A DNA stretch of 64,000 nucleotides from Methylophilus glucosoxydans (GCF_042676145.1 NZ_JBHTJW010000003.1:124001-188000), one strand, 5' to 3'; positions 49,830 through 59,331 are shown, counted from the stretch's first letter. The notes: a model not told the origin generated them from the letters alone. Numbers and translations: made by a program.

Positions 49830-50645
49830 ATGGACCAGATTGAATCATTGACAGTAAAAGAATTTGGCTTGTTTAAAAGCTTTATTTACGCACAAGCCGG
49901 CATTGCCCTGTCAGACGTTAAAAAACCGTTGGTCAGTGGCAGGCTCAGCAAACGCTTGCATTTTCATCAACTCAATTCGTTTACGCAGTATTACAAATTG
50001 ATCAATGATCCCGCCAATGCCAAAGAAAAGCAGATTGCGATTGATTTGCTCACCACCAACGAAACGCATTTTTTCAGAGAGCCCAAACACTTTGACTTCT
50101 TTAAAGAGGTGATTCTGCCCAAACGTAGCAAAGGCAAGCCTTTCCGTGTCTGGAGTGCGGCGTGCTCGTCAGGTGAAGAGCCCTATACGATTGCCATGTT
50201 GCTCGATGAACATCTGGGCAAAGAGCCCTGGGAAATCGTCGCCTCAGATTTAAGCACCAAGGTCTTGCAGCAGGCACAAAGCGGTTGTTACAACATGCAG
50301 CGTGCCTCCGAGATCCCCAGGCCTTATCTGACCAAATATTGCCTGAAAGGCACCGGCGATCACGACGGCGAGCTGCTAATTGTGAAAGAGCTCAGGCAAC
50401 GGATCAAATTCTTGCAGGTCAACCTGACCAAGCCTTTTCCTGATCTGGGCCAGTTTGATGTGATTTTTTTGCGTAACGTGATGATTTACTTTGATGTCGA
50501 GACTAAGCGACAGATTACTGATCAAATGTTGCCTTTGCTCAAGAATGACGGGTACTTCATGATCAGTCATTCCGAGAGCTTGAATGGCGTCACTGAGAAA
50601 TTTGTCTCTGAAGCGCCTTCTATTTATAAAAAAACTGCTAATTAG
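49830..50645 (+). CDS. cheR: Chemotaxis methyltransferase CheR
   Basis: Methylates receptor glutamates using S-adenosylmethionine. It is 271 residues with the N-terminal helical domain, TTNETHFFREPKHFDFF, the SAM-binding WSAACSSGEEPYTIAMLL and VIFLRNVMIYFDVETKRQI. It is followed by cheD and cheB, the adaptation module. Confidence 0.95.
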   Translation: MDQIESLTVKEFGLFKSFIYAQAGIALSDVKKPLVSGRLSKRLHFHQLNSFTQYYKLINDPANAKEKQIAIDLLTTNETHFFREPKHFDFFKEVILPKRSKGKPFRVWSAACSSGEEPYTIAMLLDEHLGKEPWEIVASDLSTKVLQQAQSGCYNMQRASEIPRPYLTKYCLKGTGDHDGELLIVKELRQRIKFLQVNLTKPFPDLGQFDVIFLRNVMIYFDVETKRQITDQMLPLLKNDGYFMISHSESLNGVTEKFVSEAPSIYKKTAN

Positions 50646-50650
50646 TTGTT

Positions 50651-51190
50651 ATGTTGATGCGTACCCAGCCTGCCTTGAGTTTTGGATTGTTGGATAAGAA
50701 GCCTGAAGAGGTTTTTGAGGTTTTTTTGCAGCCTGGCGAGTGGTACTGGGGCGATGCCGATACCAGAATTCGTACTATTCTGGGCTCCTGTGTGGCAGTC
50801 ACGATCTGGCATCCGGCAAAACAGATGGGGGGCATGTGCCATATCCTGTTGCCGCAACGCCATGTTTCACATAAAGAAAAAAATGAAACTGCTGCTGGCA
50901 AGTCAGGCAAGTATGCAGATGAAGCGATTGCCTTGATGATGGAAGAAATGGCCAAGTGCAAGATTCGACCACAAGACTGCCAAGTGAAAGTATTCGGCGG
51001 CAGCAATATGTTCCCGAAATTGCAGATCAATCAAAAAAACCATATTGGTGACCGTAACCTGCATGCCGTTCTGATGCTTCTGGCAGAGTATGGTTTTCAT
51101 GTCCATGCCAATCATTACGGTGGCGAGGACTCACGCTATATTATTTTTGATATCTGGAGTGGGTTTGCCTGGGTGAAAAGCAAGGTTTAA
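50651..51190 (+). CDS. cheD: Chemoreceptor glutamine deamidase CheD
   Basis: Deamidates receptor glutamines. It is 179 residues with the catalytic segment TILGSCVAVTIWHPAKQMGGMCHILLP: the Cys of LGSC and the His in CHILLP. KVFGGSNMFPKLQINQKNHIGDRN is also typical. It starts 5 bp after cheR; an ATG two codons on is possible. Confidence 0.94.
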   Translation: MLMRTQPALSFGLLDKKPEEVFEVFLQPGEWYWGDADTRIRTILGSCVAVTIWHPAKQMGGMCHILLPQRHVSHKEKNETAAGKSGKYADEAIALMMEEMAKCKIRPQDCQVKVFGGSNMFPKLQINQKNHIGDRNLHAVLMLLAEYGFHVHANHYGGEDSRYIIFDIWSGFAWVKSKV

Positions 51191-51204
51191 CGAGAATATT
51201 AATT

Positions 51205-52278
51205 ATGAAAAAAATCAGGGTCATGATTGTGGATGATTCAGCAGTGGTCAGAAAAGTCCTTGCTGAGAAAATTTCAAAATCTTCAGAGATTGAGGTCATC
51301 TCTGCAGCGGCAGATCCCATTTTTGCCATGGATAAAATGATGAAAGATTGGCCGGATGTGGTGATTCTGGATGTGGAGATGCCCAGAATGGACGGCATCA
51401 CCTTTCTCAAGAAAATCATGTCGCAGCGCCCCACGCCGGTCATTATCTGTTCGACGCTGACCGAGAAGGGCGCCGAAACCACCATTCAGGCGCTGGCGGC
51501 CGGGGCGGTGAGCATCGTGACCAAGCCCAAGGCGGGCTTGAAAGACTTTTTAGAGGATGATGCCAATGACATTATCAATGTGATTAAAGTCGCGGCAAAA
51601 GCCAATCTGAAAAGAATCTCGCATGCTGAGCCTGTGGCCAAGGTCGCTCCTAAACTGACGGCGGATGCGGTACTCGCGGCGACGAATCGTGCCATGGCGC
51701 AAACCACGGAGGGGATAGTGGCAATTGGGACCTCAACAGGCGGTACGCAAGCACTGGAGGCCGTGTTGACTTCATTACCACGTGTTTGTCCTGGCATGGT
51801 GATCGTGCAGCATATGCCCGAAAACTTTACTGCAGCATTTGCCAAAAGACTGAATGAACTGTGCGAGATTGAGGTCAAGGAAGCCGCCCATGGCGACCGC
51901 GTGATTGCCGGTCGCGCTTTGATCGCGCCCGGTGGTAAGCACATGCTGCTTAAACGCAGTGGCGCTCAATACCATGTTGACGTGATTGATGGCCCGCTCG
52001 TCAGTCGCCATCGCCCTTCGGTCAATGTGCTCTTCCGGTCGGTTGCCCAGCAGGCGGGTAAGAATGCTCTGGGCATCATTATGACGGGCATGGGGGATGA
52101 TGGCGCCCAAGGTCTCAAAGAAATGCGAGAGGTGGGCGCAAAAACGCTTGGTCAAGATGAAAGAAGTTGCGTTGTATACGGAATGCCTAAAGAAGCAAAC
52201 AAGCTGGGAGCCGTTGAACGGGAGGTTTCTCTGGCAAAAATTCCACAAGAAATTGTGATGTATGGTAGTGGGAGATAA
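51205..52278 (+). CDS. cheB: Chemotaxis methylesterase CheB
   Basis: Removes receptor methyl groups when phosphorylated by CheA. It is 357 residues: REC domain with the acceptor Asp in VVILDVEMPRMDGITFL, then the catalytic domain with AIGTSTGGTQAL (Ser), IVQHMPENFTAAFAKRL (His) and GIIMTGMGDDGAQGL (Asp). Its end overlaps the possible early starts of the next gene. Confidence 0.95.
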   Translation: MKKIRVMIVDDSAVVRKVLAEKISKSSEIEVISAAADPIFAMDKMMKDWPDVVILDVEMPRMDGITFLKKIMSQRPTPVIICSTLTEKGAETTIQALAAGAVSIVTKPKAGLKDFLEDDANDIINVIKVAAKANLKRISHAEPVAKVAPKLTADAVLAATNRAMAQTTEGIVAIGTSTGGTQALEAVLTSLPRVCPGMVIVQHMPENFTAAFAKRLNELCEIEVKEAAHGDRVIAGRALIAPGGKHMLLKRSGAQYHVDVIDGPLVSRHRPSVNVLFRSVAQQAGKNALGIIMTGMGDDGAQGLKEMREVGAKTLGQDERSCVVYGMPKEANKLGAVEREVSLAKIPQEIVMYGSGR

Positions 52279-52279
52279 G

Positions 52280-53572
52280 GTGAAAGCGCTGATTGTGGAT
52301 TCTTCCAAGTCAACAAGAAAAATATTGTCATCTTTGTTGAAGAAATACGAGATTGAGGTTGAAGAAGCCGCAAGTCCCTTACAGGCAATCGAGTTATTAG
52401 ACGGGCAGCATGTTGATTTGCTTTTGTTTTCTTACCATCATAAATCCATGAATGGGATTGAATTTTTTAAAGCATTGCCTCCCAAAACACGTAGCAGCTG
52501 CGTGAGTTTGTTGGTCGCATCAAATGCCATTCACCAAATTGCGCATGAATCTATTGAGGTGGGAATTACAGCCTGCTTTAGTAAATTAAATATCTCCTCT
52601 TTAGATACATTCATTCAGAACTTTGCACAGGCTAAGCGCAATAAACTCCAAGGTCGGGTGTTGCTCATTGAAGATAGTCCGTCTCTTTCTCAAGTCTATG
52701 GCGAGCGATTAGCGAGCATCGGGCTTGATTGCGAATTTTGTGTCGATGCTGAAGGCGCGATTCAGCGCATCAGCGACAACACTTACGATTTGGTGATTAC
52801 AGACTTCAGCTTAGCCGGGATAGGCGATGGATTCTCCGTGATTAGCGCAATAAGAAATTCTCATGATGCGGCTAAGTCACGTATTCCGATATTGGCTATT
52901 TCAGGCTTAAATAGTCCTGCACGGCGAACACAATTGCTACTCAATGGTGCAAATGACTTTTACTCAAAAGACTCGTCTCTGGAAGAGTTTGAAATCAGGG
53001 TCAAGCATTTGCTGGAGAGCTATCAACTATTGCTCACATATGAGATGCAATATCAAACCATGCAATCACTGGCAACGCATGATGCATTGACCAAGTTATA
53101 TAACAGACATTATTTGCGTGATGTACAGCAGCAAGTCATTTCTGAAGCCTATATGTCTTCCAAACCATTGGCGCTAATCGTTGCAGATGTTGATTTTTTT
53201 AAACAGATCAACGATACCTATGGCCATAAGATTGGCGATGAGGTATTAGCTGCGGCCGGTGCTTTATTTGCAAATTTCTTTGCGAATGAACTGTGCTTTC
53301 GTATTGGTGGGGAAGAGTTTTTAGTGATTTTGAAAAATACAACAACGTTAGCGGCCAGTCAGTATGCACAAGGCTTTTGCGACTACTTTGCGAATCAACA
53401 TTTATCTGGTTTGAATGTCACAATCAGTGCTGGTGTTGCCTCCTATGAGTATGGAGACGATTTCGAACATCTCTTTGCGCGTGCGGATGATGCGTTAAGC
53501 AAAGCTAAACTTTCAGGTCGAAATCAGGTGGTACTTGATCAGTCCTTGAATATGTTGTCGCTGATGGCCTGA
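52280..53572 (+). CDS. Diguanylate cyclase with two receiver domains (PleD-like)
   Basis: A 430-residue REC-REC-GGDEF protein making c-di-GMP. The first REC keeps the VDSSKST pocket but has Ser where the acceptor Asp is expected (LLLFSYHHKSMNG), so it is probably not phosphorylated. The second REC has it (DLVITDFSLAGIG). The cyclase domain is complete: HDALTKLYNRHYL, VDFFKQINDTYGHKIGDEVL, RIGGEEF; no RxxD inhibitory site precedes GGEEF. GTG at 52280 with GGGAG upstream is favoured over the ATG at 52262, which lies inside cheB. Confidence 0.9.
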   Translation: MKALIVDSSKSTRKILSSLLKKYEIEVEEAASPLQAIELLDGQHVDLLLFSYHHKSMNGIEFFKALPPKTRSSCVSLLVASNAIHQIAHESIEVGITACFSKLNISSLDTFIQNFAQAKRNKLQGRVLLIEDSPSLSQVYGERLASIGLDCEFCVDAEGAIQRISDNTYDLVITDFSLAGIGDGFSVISAIRNSHDAAKSRIPILAISGLNSPARRTQLLLNGANDFYSKDSSLEEFEIRVKHLLESYQLLLTYEMQYQTMQSLATHDALTKLYNRHYLRDVQQQVISEAYMSSKPLALIVADVDFFKQINDTYGHKIGDEVLAAAGALFANFFANELCFRIGGEEFLVILKNTTTLAASQYAQGFCDYFANQHLSGLNVTISAGVASYEYGDDFEHLFARADDALSKAKLSGRNQVVLDQSLNMLSLMA

Positions 53573-53623
53573 TGAGTGAGATCTGATCATCGCTTAATTT
53601 ATAACTTATGATGGGGCGTTGCC

Positions 53624-54304
53624 GTGCGTGTATTTAGTTGTGTCATCGTTTTGATTTCTCTCATTTTTTCAAGTCTTGCTCGGGCAGAAGTTGAAGAAGA
53701 CGGCCGTTATTGGCTCAATATTTATGCGCAAGGTAAATTGCCGGTAGAGAATTTATACTGGAGCATGGACACGCATCCGCGCTGGCGTGATGAGGGCAAG
53801 CATTTTGATACGCTGATTCTGCGCCCGTCCATTTTTTACAAGGTGACGCCCAAGGCCAGTGTCTGGTTGGGTTATGACACGATTATCAATCATCCGGCAG
53901 GCGCCTCGGCCTATCAGGAAAACCGCTTGTGGCAGCAGTTTTCTTACCAGTTTGACCCGATTGGCGGCGTGAGCTTGAGCAGCCGTTCCAGGCTGGAAAA
54001 CCGTGAGCGCGAGGACTTTAGCCAGCATGCCTATCGCTGGCGGCAAATGGTGCGCGCCAGTCTGCCTTCGAGCTTGAATCCGCAATTATCCTGGGTGGTG
54101 TATGACGAGTTGTTTATCAACTTTAACGATACACACTGGGGTCCGCGCAAAGGGTTTGACCAGAACCGCCTGTTTCTGGGCGTGAACTGGAAATTCAGCG
54201 ACTTTAGCAATGCAGATATCGGCTATCTGAACCAGTTTATAAATACCAAAACCGTAGACCGTGAGAATCATGTCCTCATGACGGCGATCCGTTTTAATTT
54301 TTAG
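53624..54304 (+). CDS. DUF2490-type outer-membrane beta-barrel protein
   Basis: A 226-residue exported protein. A signal peptide ends near SLARAEVEED, then alternating beta strands with aromatic ends (YWLNIYAQGKL, LSSRSRLENRERED, RLFLGVNWKF) finish in a C-terminal Phe, as in small barrels. The pattern fits DUF2490. The GTG start at 53624 follows GATGGGG. It lies between the cyclase and another barrel gene in the chemotaxis run. Confidence 0.8.
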   Translation: MRVFSCVIVLISLIFSSLARAEVEEDGRYWLNIYAQGKLPVENLYWSMDTHPRWRDEGKHFDTLILRPSIFYKVTPKASVWLGYDTIINHPAGASAYQENRLWQQFSYQFDPIGGVSLSSRSRLENREREDFSQHAYRWRQMVRASLPSSLNPQLSWVVYDELFINFNDTHWGPRKGFDQNRLFLGVNWKFSDFSNADIGYLNQFINTKTVDRENHVLMTAIRFNF

Positions 54305-54320
54305 CGCAATCTGTCGTTAA

Positions 54321-55430
54321 ATGCATATGAACTTAAGTAAGATTGTTTCGACTCTGTTGGTGTTGACCAGTAGTTTGCCACTGTCTGTCAAGGCGGAGGA
54401 GACGCCGGTAGCGGTGTCCTCACCCTTGAGCTTGAGTGGCTACCTCGAGACCTACTATGTGCGTGATTTTAATGATCCGCCCAACCATAAACGGCCCGAC
54501 TTTATCTATAGCCATAACCGGGCCAATGATTTGAGCATCAATCTGGCCATGGTCAAGGCCAGTTTGAATACGCAACGTGTGCGCGGCAATCTGGCGCTGG
54601 CTTCGGGCAGTTATATGCGCGCCAATTACGCTGCCGAGCCCAAAGACTTGCAACATATCTTTGAAGCCAATGCGGGTGTCAAGCTTTCTGACAAACACGA
54701 TCTCTGGCTGGATGCCGGGGTGATGCCCTCGCATCTGGGTTTTGAAAGTGCGATCGGCACCGAGAACTGGACGCTGACGCGGAGCTTGATGGCAGAGAGT
54801 TCGCCTTATTTTGAAACAGGGGCCAAACTCAGTTATACCTCAGCCGATGGCAAATGGATGGCGAGTGGCCTGGTGTTGAGTGGTTGGCAGCGCATCCGTG
54901 CACCGCAAGGCAACACAACACCGTCCATCGGCCATCAGCTCACCTATAAACCGAATGATCGGGTGACGCTCAATAGCAGCTCGTTTATCGGCAATGACAA
55001 ATCTGACCGTGCGCGGCAGATGCGTTATTTTCATGACTTTTATGGCATCTTCAAGCTGGATGAGCAGTGGAGCCTGATTACCGCGTTTGATATTGGCGCC
55101 GAAGAAAAACCGCCAGGAGAGGGCGACGGCTACAATGTGTGGCTGGCGCCTGCTGTACTGGCCAAGTATCAGTATTCCAGCCAGTTCAGTGTTACCGGGC
55201 GCGTGGAATACTATCAGGACAAACAGGGGGTGATTATCAACACCGGCACTCCCAACGGTTTTAAAACCATGGGTTACTCGGTGAATGCCGATTATAAAGT
55301 GTGCCCGCGTGTCACTGTGCGTGCCGAGCTGCGTCAGTTGCAAAGCAGGGATGATATTTTTAATGAGTCGGGCCGTCGTCAGACTGATCAGAGTTTGATT
55401 GCAGCGACGGCGATTGCTATTCAGTTTTAA
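54321..55430 (+). CDS. Porin-like outer-membrane protein (Bbp2 type)
   Basis: A 369-residue protein with a signal peptide (to about VKAEE), then LSLSGYLETYYVRDFNDPPNHKRPDFIYSHNRANDLSINLAMVKASL and repeated beta strands ending in AIAIQF, a typical outer-membrane terminus. The layout matches the Bbp2-type porins of proteobacteria. It is 16 bp after the preceding barrel gene and precedes a cheW. The substrate is unknown. Confidence 0.82.
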   Translation: MHMNLSKIVSTLLVLTSSLPLSVKAEETPVAVSSPLSLSGYLETYYVRDFNDPPNHKRPDFIYSHNRANDLSINLAMVKASLNTQRVRGNLALASGSYMRANYAAEPKDLQHIFEANAGVKLSDKHDLWLDAGVMPSHLGFESAIGTENWTLTRSLMAESSPYFETGAKLSYTSADGKWMASGLVLSGWQRIRAPQGNTTPSIGHQLTYKPNDRVTLNSSSFIGNDKSDRARQMRYFHDFYGIFKLDEQWSLITAFDIGAEEKPPGEGDGYNVWLAPAVLAKYQYSSQFSVTGRVEYYQDKQGVIINTGTPNGFKTMGYSVNADYKVCPRVTVRAELRQLQSRDDIFNESGRRQTDQSLIAATAIAIQF

Positions 55431-55541
55431 TCAAGCCCATACTGAGGGCCAGGCAAGTGCGATGCGATGCAGACAAGGGTTTGCTTGCATGGCTCTACCC
55501 CAAAAATGTCAGTGTGTATGAGTTCATCTAAGGAAGCAGTT

Positions 55542-56045
55542 ATGAATGCAGCGACACAAAATAACAGTGCAGACAGTGCAAGCGCAAAACAGACAGCGGG
55601 CGAATACCTGACTTTTATTCTCGGCAACGAGCAATACGGGATTGATATCCTCAAAGTACAGGAGATCCGCGGCTATGATCCGGTGACCCATATTGCCAAT
55701 ATGCCTGCCTTTATCAAAGGCGTGGTCAACCTGCGCGGCAAAATTGTGCCTATCGTGGATTTGCGTATCAAGTTTGATCTGGGCGAGGTGGTCTATAACG
55801 AATTCACGGTCGTCATTATTCTGAACCTCAGTGGTCGCGTCGTCGGCATCGTTGTCGATGGTGTATCGGATGTGCGAGAGTTGTACGAAGAGAATCTGCG
55901 TGAAATGCCGACACTGGTGACAAGGATTAACACCAACTATGTGATTGGTCTGGCAACAGTTGAGAGTGAAATGATTATTCTGGTGGACATCGAGCGGTTG
56001 ATGGCCAGTGATGAAATGGAATTGATGGACAAGCCCGCCGAATAA
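55542..56045 (+). CDS. cheW: Coupling protein CheW (third, divergent copy)
   Basis: A 167-residue CheW with GEYLTFILGNEQYGIDILKVQEIRGYDPVTHIANMPAFIKGVVNLRGKIVPIVDLRIKF, of the E. coli CheW type and clearly different from the two earlier copies. The start at 55542 follows AAGGAAG. A strong terminator follows it, closing the chemotaxis run. Confidence 0.93.
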   Translation: MNAATQNNSADSASAKQTAGEYLTFILGNEQYGIDILKVQEIRGYDPVTHIANMPAFIKGVVNLRGKIVPIVDLRIKFDLGEVVYNEFTVVIILNLSGRVVGIVVDGVSDVRELYEENLREMPTLVTRINTNYVIGLATVESEMIILVDIERLMASDEMELMDKPAE

Positions 56046-56063
56046 ATGCACCGCTGCCAAACA

Positions 56064-56099
56064 AAAAAATAAACCTGCGCAAGCAGGTTTATTTTTTTT
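56064..56099. terminator. Rho-independent terminator at the end of the chemotaxis run
   Basis: Stem AAACCTGC-GCAA-GCAGGTTT (56071-56090) flanked by an A run before and a T run after, so it can work for both cheW and the convergent oxidoreductase gene. Confidence 0.93.
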
Positions 56100-56113
56100 G
56101 TGGCTACCCAGGC

Positions 56114-57229
56114 TTACTTTTTAACCGTCTCGCTAGGGTTGTGATATCTCGCCAGCCAATGAGCATAAGGGGCGGGCAACACCCAGGCGGCCTGATCCTT
56201 GCCTAGCGCCTTGGCCGCAAAATAAGGCCAATGCGGATTTTCAAGGTGCGCGCGGCCAATCATGGCCAGATCCAGTTGCTCGTTGCGGATGGCGCCATCC
56301 GCCAGGGTGGGGGCACCAAAGCCCCAGGCGGAAGACACCGGAATCCCGGCTTCTTGACGCACGCGCTGTGCAATCGGCGCCAGAAAAGCGGGTCCCCAGG
56401 GAATATTGGTTTCAGGGATGGTAAAGCCGACACTCACACTGAGCATATCCAGGCCACGATCACGCCAGGCTTTCACCAGCTGGATAGACTCATTCAAGGT
56501 TTCTTCATCTTTGCCATCATACTCAATCACGCCAAAGCGGGCTGTCAGTGGCAGATGCTCCGGCCAGACGGCGCGAATGGCTTCCAGGGTCTCAATGGTA
56601 AACCGTGAGCGGTTTTCAAAACTACCGCCATATTGGTCGGTCCGCTGGTTAGAGTGCGCCGAGGTAAAGCTTTGCCCCAGATAACCATGTGCAAAGTGGA
56701 TTTCCAGCCATTCAAAACCAGCGGCCAGTGCACGTTTGGCCGCAGCCACAAAGTCATTTTGTACGCGGGCAATATCTGCTAGCGTCATGGCTTGGGGGAC
56801 ACGCGGCAAGCCACCGCCAAAGGCCAGGGCAGAAGGTGCAATCGGTTGCCAGGCACGCGGATCACTTTCGGCCATATGGTCATCGCCCTCCCAGGGTTTG
56901 TTGGCACTGGCTTTGCGGCCGGCATGCGCTATCTGGATGCCGGGGACTGCGCCTGCAGCTTTGATGGCCGCCGCAATCTTGCGCAATTGCTCTGCTTGCG
57001 CATCATTCCAGATGCCCAGACACCCAGGTGTAATGCGGCCTTCAGGTGCTACGCCGGTCGCCTCCACAATCACCAGGCCACTGCCACCGCGGGCCAGTGT
57101 CGCGTAATGCGCCTGGTGCCAGTCATTGGCGACACCATCTTCGGCCATGTACTGGCACATGGGCGGCACCGCAATACGGTTTCTTAAGGTCACTGCTTTT
57201 AACTGGAAACGAGAAAACAAATCAGCCAT
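56114..57229 (-). CDS. Old-yellow-enzyme family oxidoreductase (YqjM/XenA type)
   Basis: FMN- and NAD(P)H-dependent ene-reductase of 371 residues: LFSRFQLKAVTLRNRIAVPPMCQYMAEDG with the Cys typical of the YqjM class, HFAHGYLGQSFTSAHSNQRTDQYGGSFENR, and the substrate-binding QIAHAGRKAS. The start at 57229 fits the family and has AAGGACG upstream; the frame extends to 57298 without support. It faces an ArsR regulator gene across a palindromic operator, so it is probably induced by an electrophile or metal(loid). Confidence 0.92.
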   Translation of the reverse strand: MADLFSRFQLKAVTLRNRIAVPPMCQYMAEDGVANDWHQAHYATLARGGSGLVIVEATGVAPEGRITPGCLGIWNDAQAEQLRKIAAAIKAAGAVPGIQIAHAGRKASANKPWEGDDHMAESDPRAWQPIAPSALAFGGGLPRVPQAMTLADIARVQNDFVAAAKRALAAGFEWLEIHFAHGYLGQSFTSAHSNQRTDQYGGSFENRSRFTIETLEAIRAVWPEHLPLTARFGVIEYDGKDEETLNESIQLVKAWRDRGLDMLSVSVGFTIPETNIPWGPAFLAPIAQRVRQEAGIPVSSAWGFGAPTLADGAIRNEQLDLAMIGRAHLENPHWPYFAAKALGKDQAAWVLPAPYAHWLARYHNPSETVKK

Positions 57230-57271
57230 AAAACGTCCTTTAACAAATGTGTGTTGCAGAATGGGTTTAAA

Positions 57272-57303
57272 TTCTATTGTTCGAATATAATCGAACAATA
57301 GAA
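57272..57303. promoter_or_regulatory. Perfect palindromic operator between the reductase and arsR-type genes
   Basis: Arms TTCTATTGTTCGA and TCGAACAATAGAA, 13 bp each and exact, with a 6-bp spacer (ATATAA). It lies 31 bp before the regulator start and is the likely site of that regulator. Confidence 0.85.
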
Positions 57304-57333
57304 TAATATCAAGAGGTATGATAAATTCAGACC

Positions 57334-57648
57334 ATGCGACAAATTAAACATCCCAGCATAGAACAGGTCGAACTTACCGACCTCATGTATGCCTTGTCTG
57401 ACCCAACCCGGCTAGAAATTGTCGGGCGTCTGGCAGCCGCGGGCCGAAAGATGACTTGCGGAGAGTTTGATCTTAACCGGCCCAAGTCCAGCCTGTCGCA
57501 TCACTTTAAAATCCTACGCGCAGCCGGCGTGGTCGAAACCATCATCGAAGGCACCGAGCATATGAATGCCTTGCGGCTGGCAGAGATCGAACAGAAGTTT
57601 CCTGGCGTATTGCAGTCTGTGTTAAGTGCGCTCCGCCAGTCGCCCTGA
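57334..57648 (+). CDS. ArsR-family winged-helix regulator
   Basis: A 104-residue HTH protein: LTDLMYALSDPTRLEIVGRLAAAGRKMTCGEFDLNRPKSSLSHHFKILRAAGVVETIIEGTEHMNAL. The recognition helix is SSLSHHFKILR. A Cys lies at KMTCGEF, but not the ELCVC metal motif of ArsR itself, so it may sense an organic electrophile. It diverges from the reductase gene and likely represses it and itself. Confidence 0.9.
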   Translation: MRQIKHPSIEQVELTDLMYALSDPTRLEIVGRLAAAGRKMTCGEFDLNRPKSSLSHHFKILRAAGVVETIIEGTEHMNALRLAEIEQKFPGVLQSVLSALRQSP

Positions 57649-57798
57649 CGCATTGAGAAAAGCGCAGGATCTGACTGCTTCTATGCAGTCTCCGTCATCG
57701 TTACAAGTCTTGTTCAGCGTGAACGTTGACTCATCTCCCAATGATGGTGGCTTGATGTGGCTGACCATTGGGACTCACCAGTTACTCTAGGAATCAAT

Positions 57799-59331
57799 AT
57801 GTTTGCTGATCAATCCTCACTGAAATTTTCTGAAATCAAGACCAATGTGCTTAGTGGGCTCACGGTGGCGCTGGCCATGGTGCCAGAAGCCATTGCTTTC
57901 GCCTTGATCGCACATGTGTCGCCGCTCACTGGGCTGTATGCGGCAGTGCTAGTTTCTTTGATCACCTCTGTTTTCGGCGGTAGACCAGGCATGATTTCCG
58001 GTGCTGCAGGGGCCCTGGCGGTGGTGATGGTGGCGCTGGTCGTTCAGTATGGGGTGCAGTATCTGTTTGCGACAATTATCCTGATGGGCTTATTACAAAT
58101 CCTGTTTGCGGTGGCCAAACTGGGCAAGTTTATTCGTATGGTGCCGCATCCAGTGATGCTGGGTTTTGTAAATGGATTGGCGATAGTCATATTTCTTGCA
58201 CAGTTTAATCATTTTAAAACGATACAGGCAGATGGCTCATATGGATGGATGAGTGGTGCGCCGCTCTATATTATGCTAGGGCTGATTGCGATCACCATGG
58301 CCATTATTTATTTGCTCCCCAGATTGACGAGAGCGATTCCCTCTACGCTTGCAGCAATCATTGTGGTGTCTACGAGTGTGATTTATTTGGGGTTGGATAC
58401 CAAGACGGTAGGTGATTTGGGCTCGATTGCCGGTGGATTACCAACGTTTCATTTCCCGGAAGTGCCCTGGACGTTAGAAACACTTTATATCATTTTCCCC
58501 TATGCACTCATTCTGGCTGCCGTTGGCCTGATAGAAACCTTGCTCACACTCAATTTGATTGATGAAATGACAGAAACACGAGGGCGCCCCAACCGGGAAG
58601 CCATGGCGCAAGGGATGGCAAATGTTGTGACCGCTTTTTTTGGTGGCATGGGAGGCTGCGCGATGATCGGTCAAAGCATGATCAATATCAACAATGGCGC
58701 CCTTAAAAGGCTGTCTGGCATTGCGACCTCACTTTTTCTACTGTCATTTATTTTATTTGCATCGCGCTGGATCGAAATGATCCCGCTGGCCGCGTTGATT
58801 GGCGTGATGTTTGTGGTGGCCGAGAAAACATTTGAATGGGGCACGCTGAATTTGTTTGGCAAAGTGCCTAAGCAGGATGTGTTTGTCGGCTTGTTAGTCG
58901 GTGGCGTGACTATTATCGCTGATCTGGCGATTGCTGTGATCGCTGGCGTGATTGTTTCTGCGCTTGTGTTTGCCTGGGAGCATGCCAAACAACTGAAGGT
59001 TTACACAGAAAAAGATAAGAACGGCATGACCGTACATCAACTACATGGCACCTTGTTTTTTGCATCGATTGCTAATTTCCAGGCCCTGTTTAATCCCGCC
59101 AGTGATGACGCGCAGGTTGTGATTGATTTTAAACATGCAAAAGTGATGGATCATTCTGCCTTGATGGCGATTGATAGCCTGGCTGCAAAATATCGTGCGG
59201 TAGGCAAGTCACTGCATTTACGGCATTTAAGCCCTGATTGTCAGGAACTGCTGGAAAGTGCCAAAGCCATTATAGAAGTCAATCTGCTGGAGGATCCAAC
59301 GTATCGAGTCTCGGATGATAAATTGGCATAA
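57799..59331 (+). CDS. SulP-family anion transporter with STAS domain
   Basis: A 510-residue inner-membrane protein with many hydrophobic helices and the SulP opening FSEIKTNVLSGLTVALAMVPEAIAFALIAHVSPLTGLYAA. FGGMGGCAMIGQSMININNGALKRLSGI is a family signature. A cytoplasmic STAS domain lies at about 410-500 (VHQLHGTLFFASIANFQALF, VVIDFKHAKVMDHSALMAID). Bicarbonate or sulfate are possible substrates. AGGAATC precedes the ATG at 57799. Confidence 0.92.
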   Translation: MFADQSSLKFSEIKTNVLSGLTVALAMVPEAIAFALIAHVSPLTGLYAAVLVSLITSVFGGRPGMISGAAGALAVVMVALVVQYGVQYLFATIILMGLLQILFAVAKLGKFIRMVPHPVMLGFVNGLAIVIFLAQFNHFKTIQADGSYGWMSGAPLYIMLGLIAITMAIIYLLPRLTRAIPSTLAAIIVVSTSVIYLGLDTKTVGDLGSIAGGLPTFHFPEVPWTLETLYIIFPYALILAAVGLIETLLTLNLIDEMTETRGRPNREAMAQGMANVVTAFFGGMGGCAMIGQSMININNGALKRLSGIATSLFLLSFILFASRWIEMIPLAALIGVMFVVAEKTFEWGTLNLFGKVPKQDVFVGLLVGGVTIIADLAIAVIAGVIVSALVFAWEHAKQLKVYTEKDKNGMTVHQLHGTLFFASIANFQALFNPASDDAQVVIDFKHAKVMDHSALMAIDSLAAKYRAVGKSLHLRHLSPDCQELLESAKAIIEVNLLEDPTYRVSDDKLA

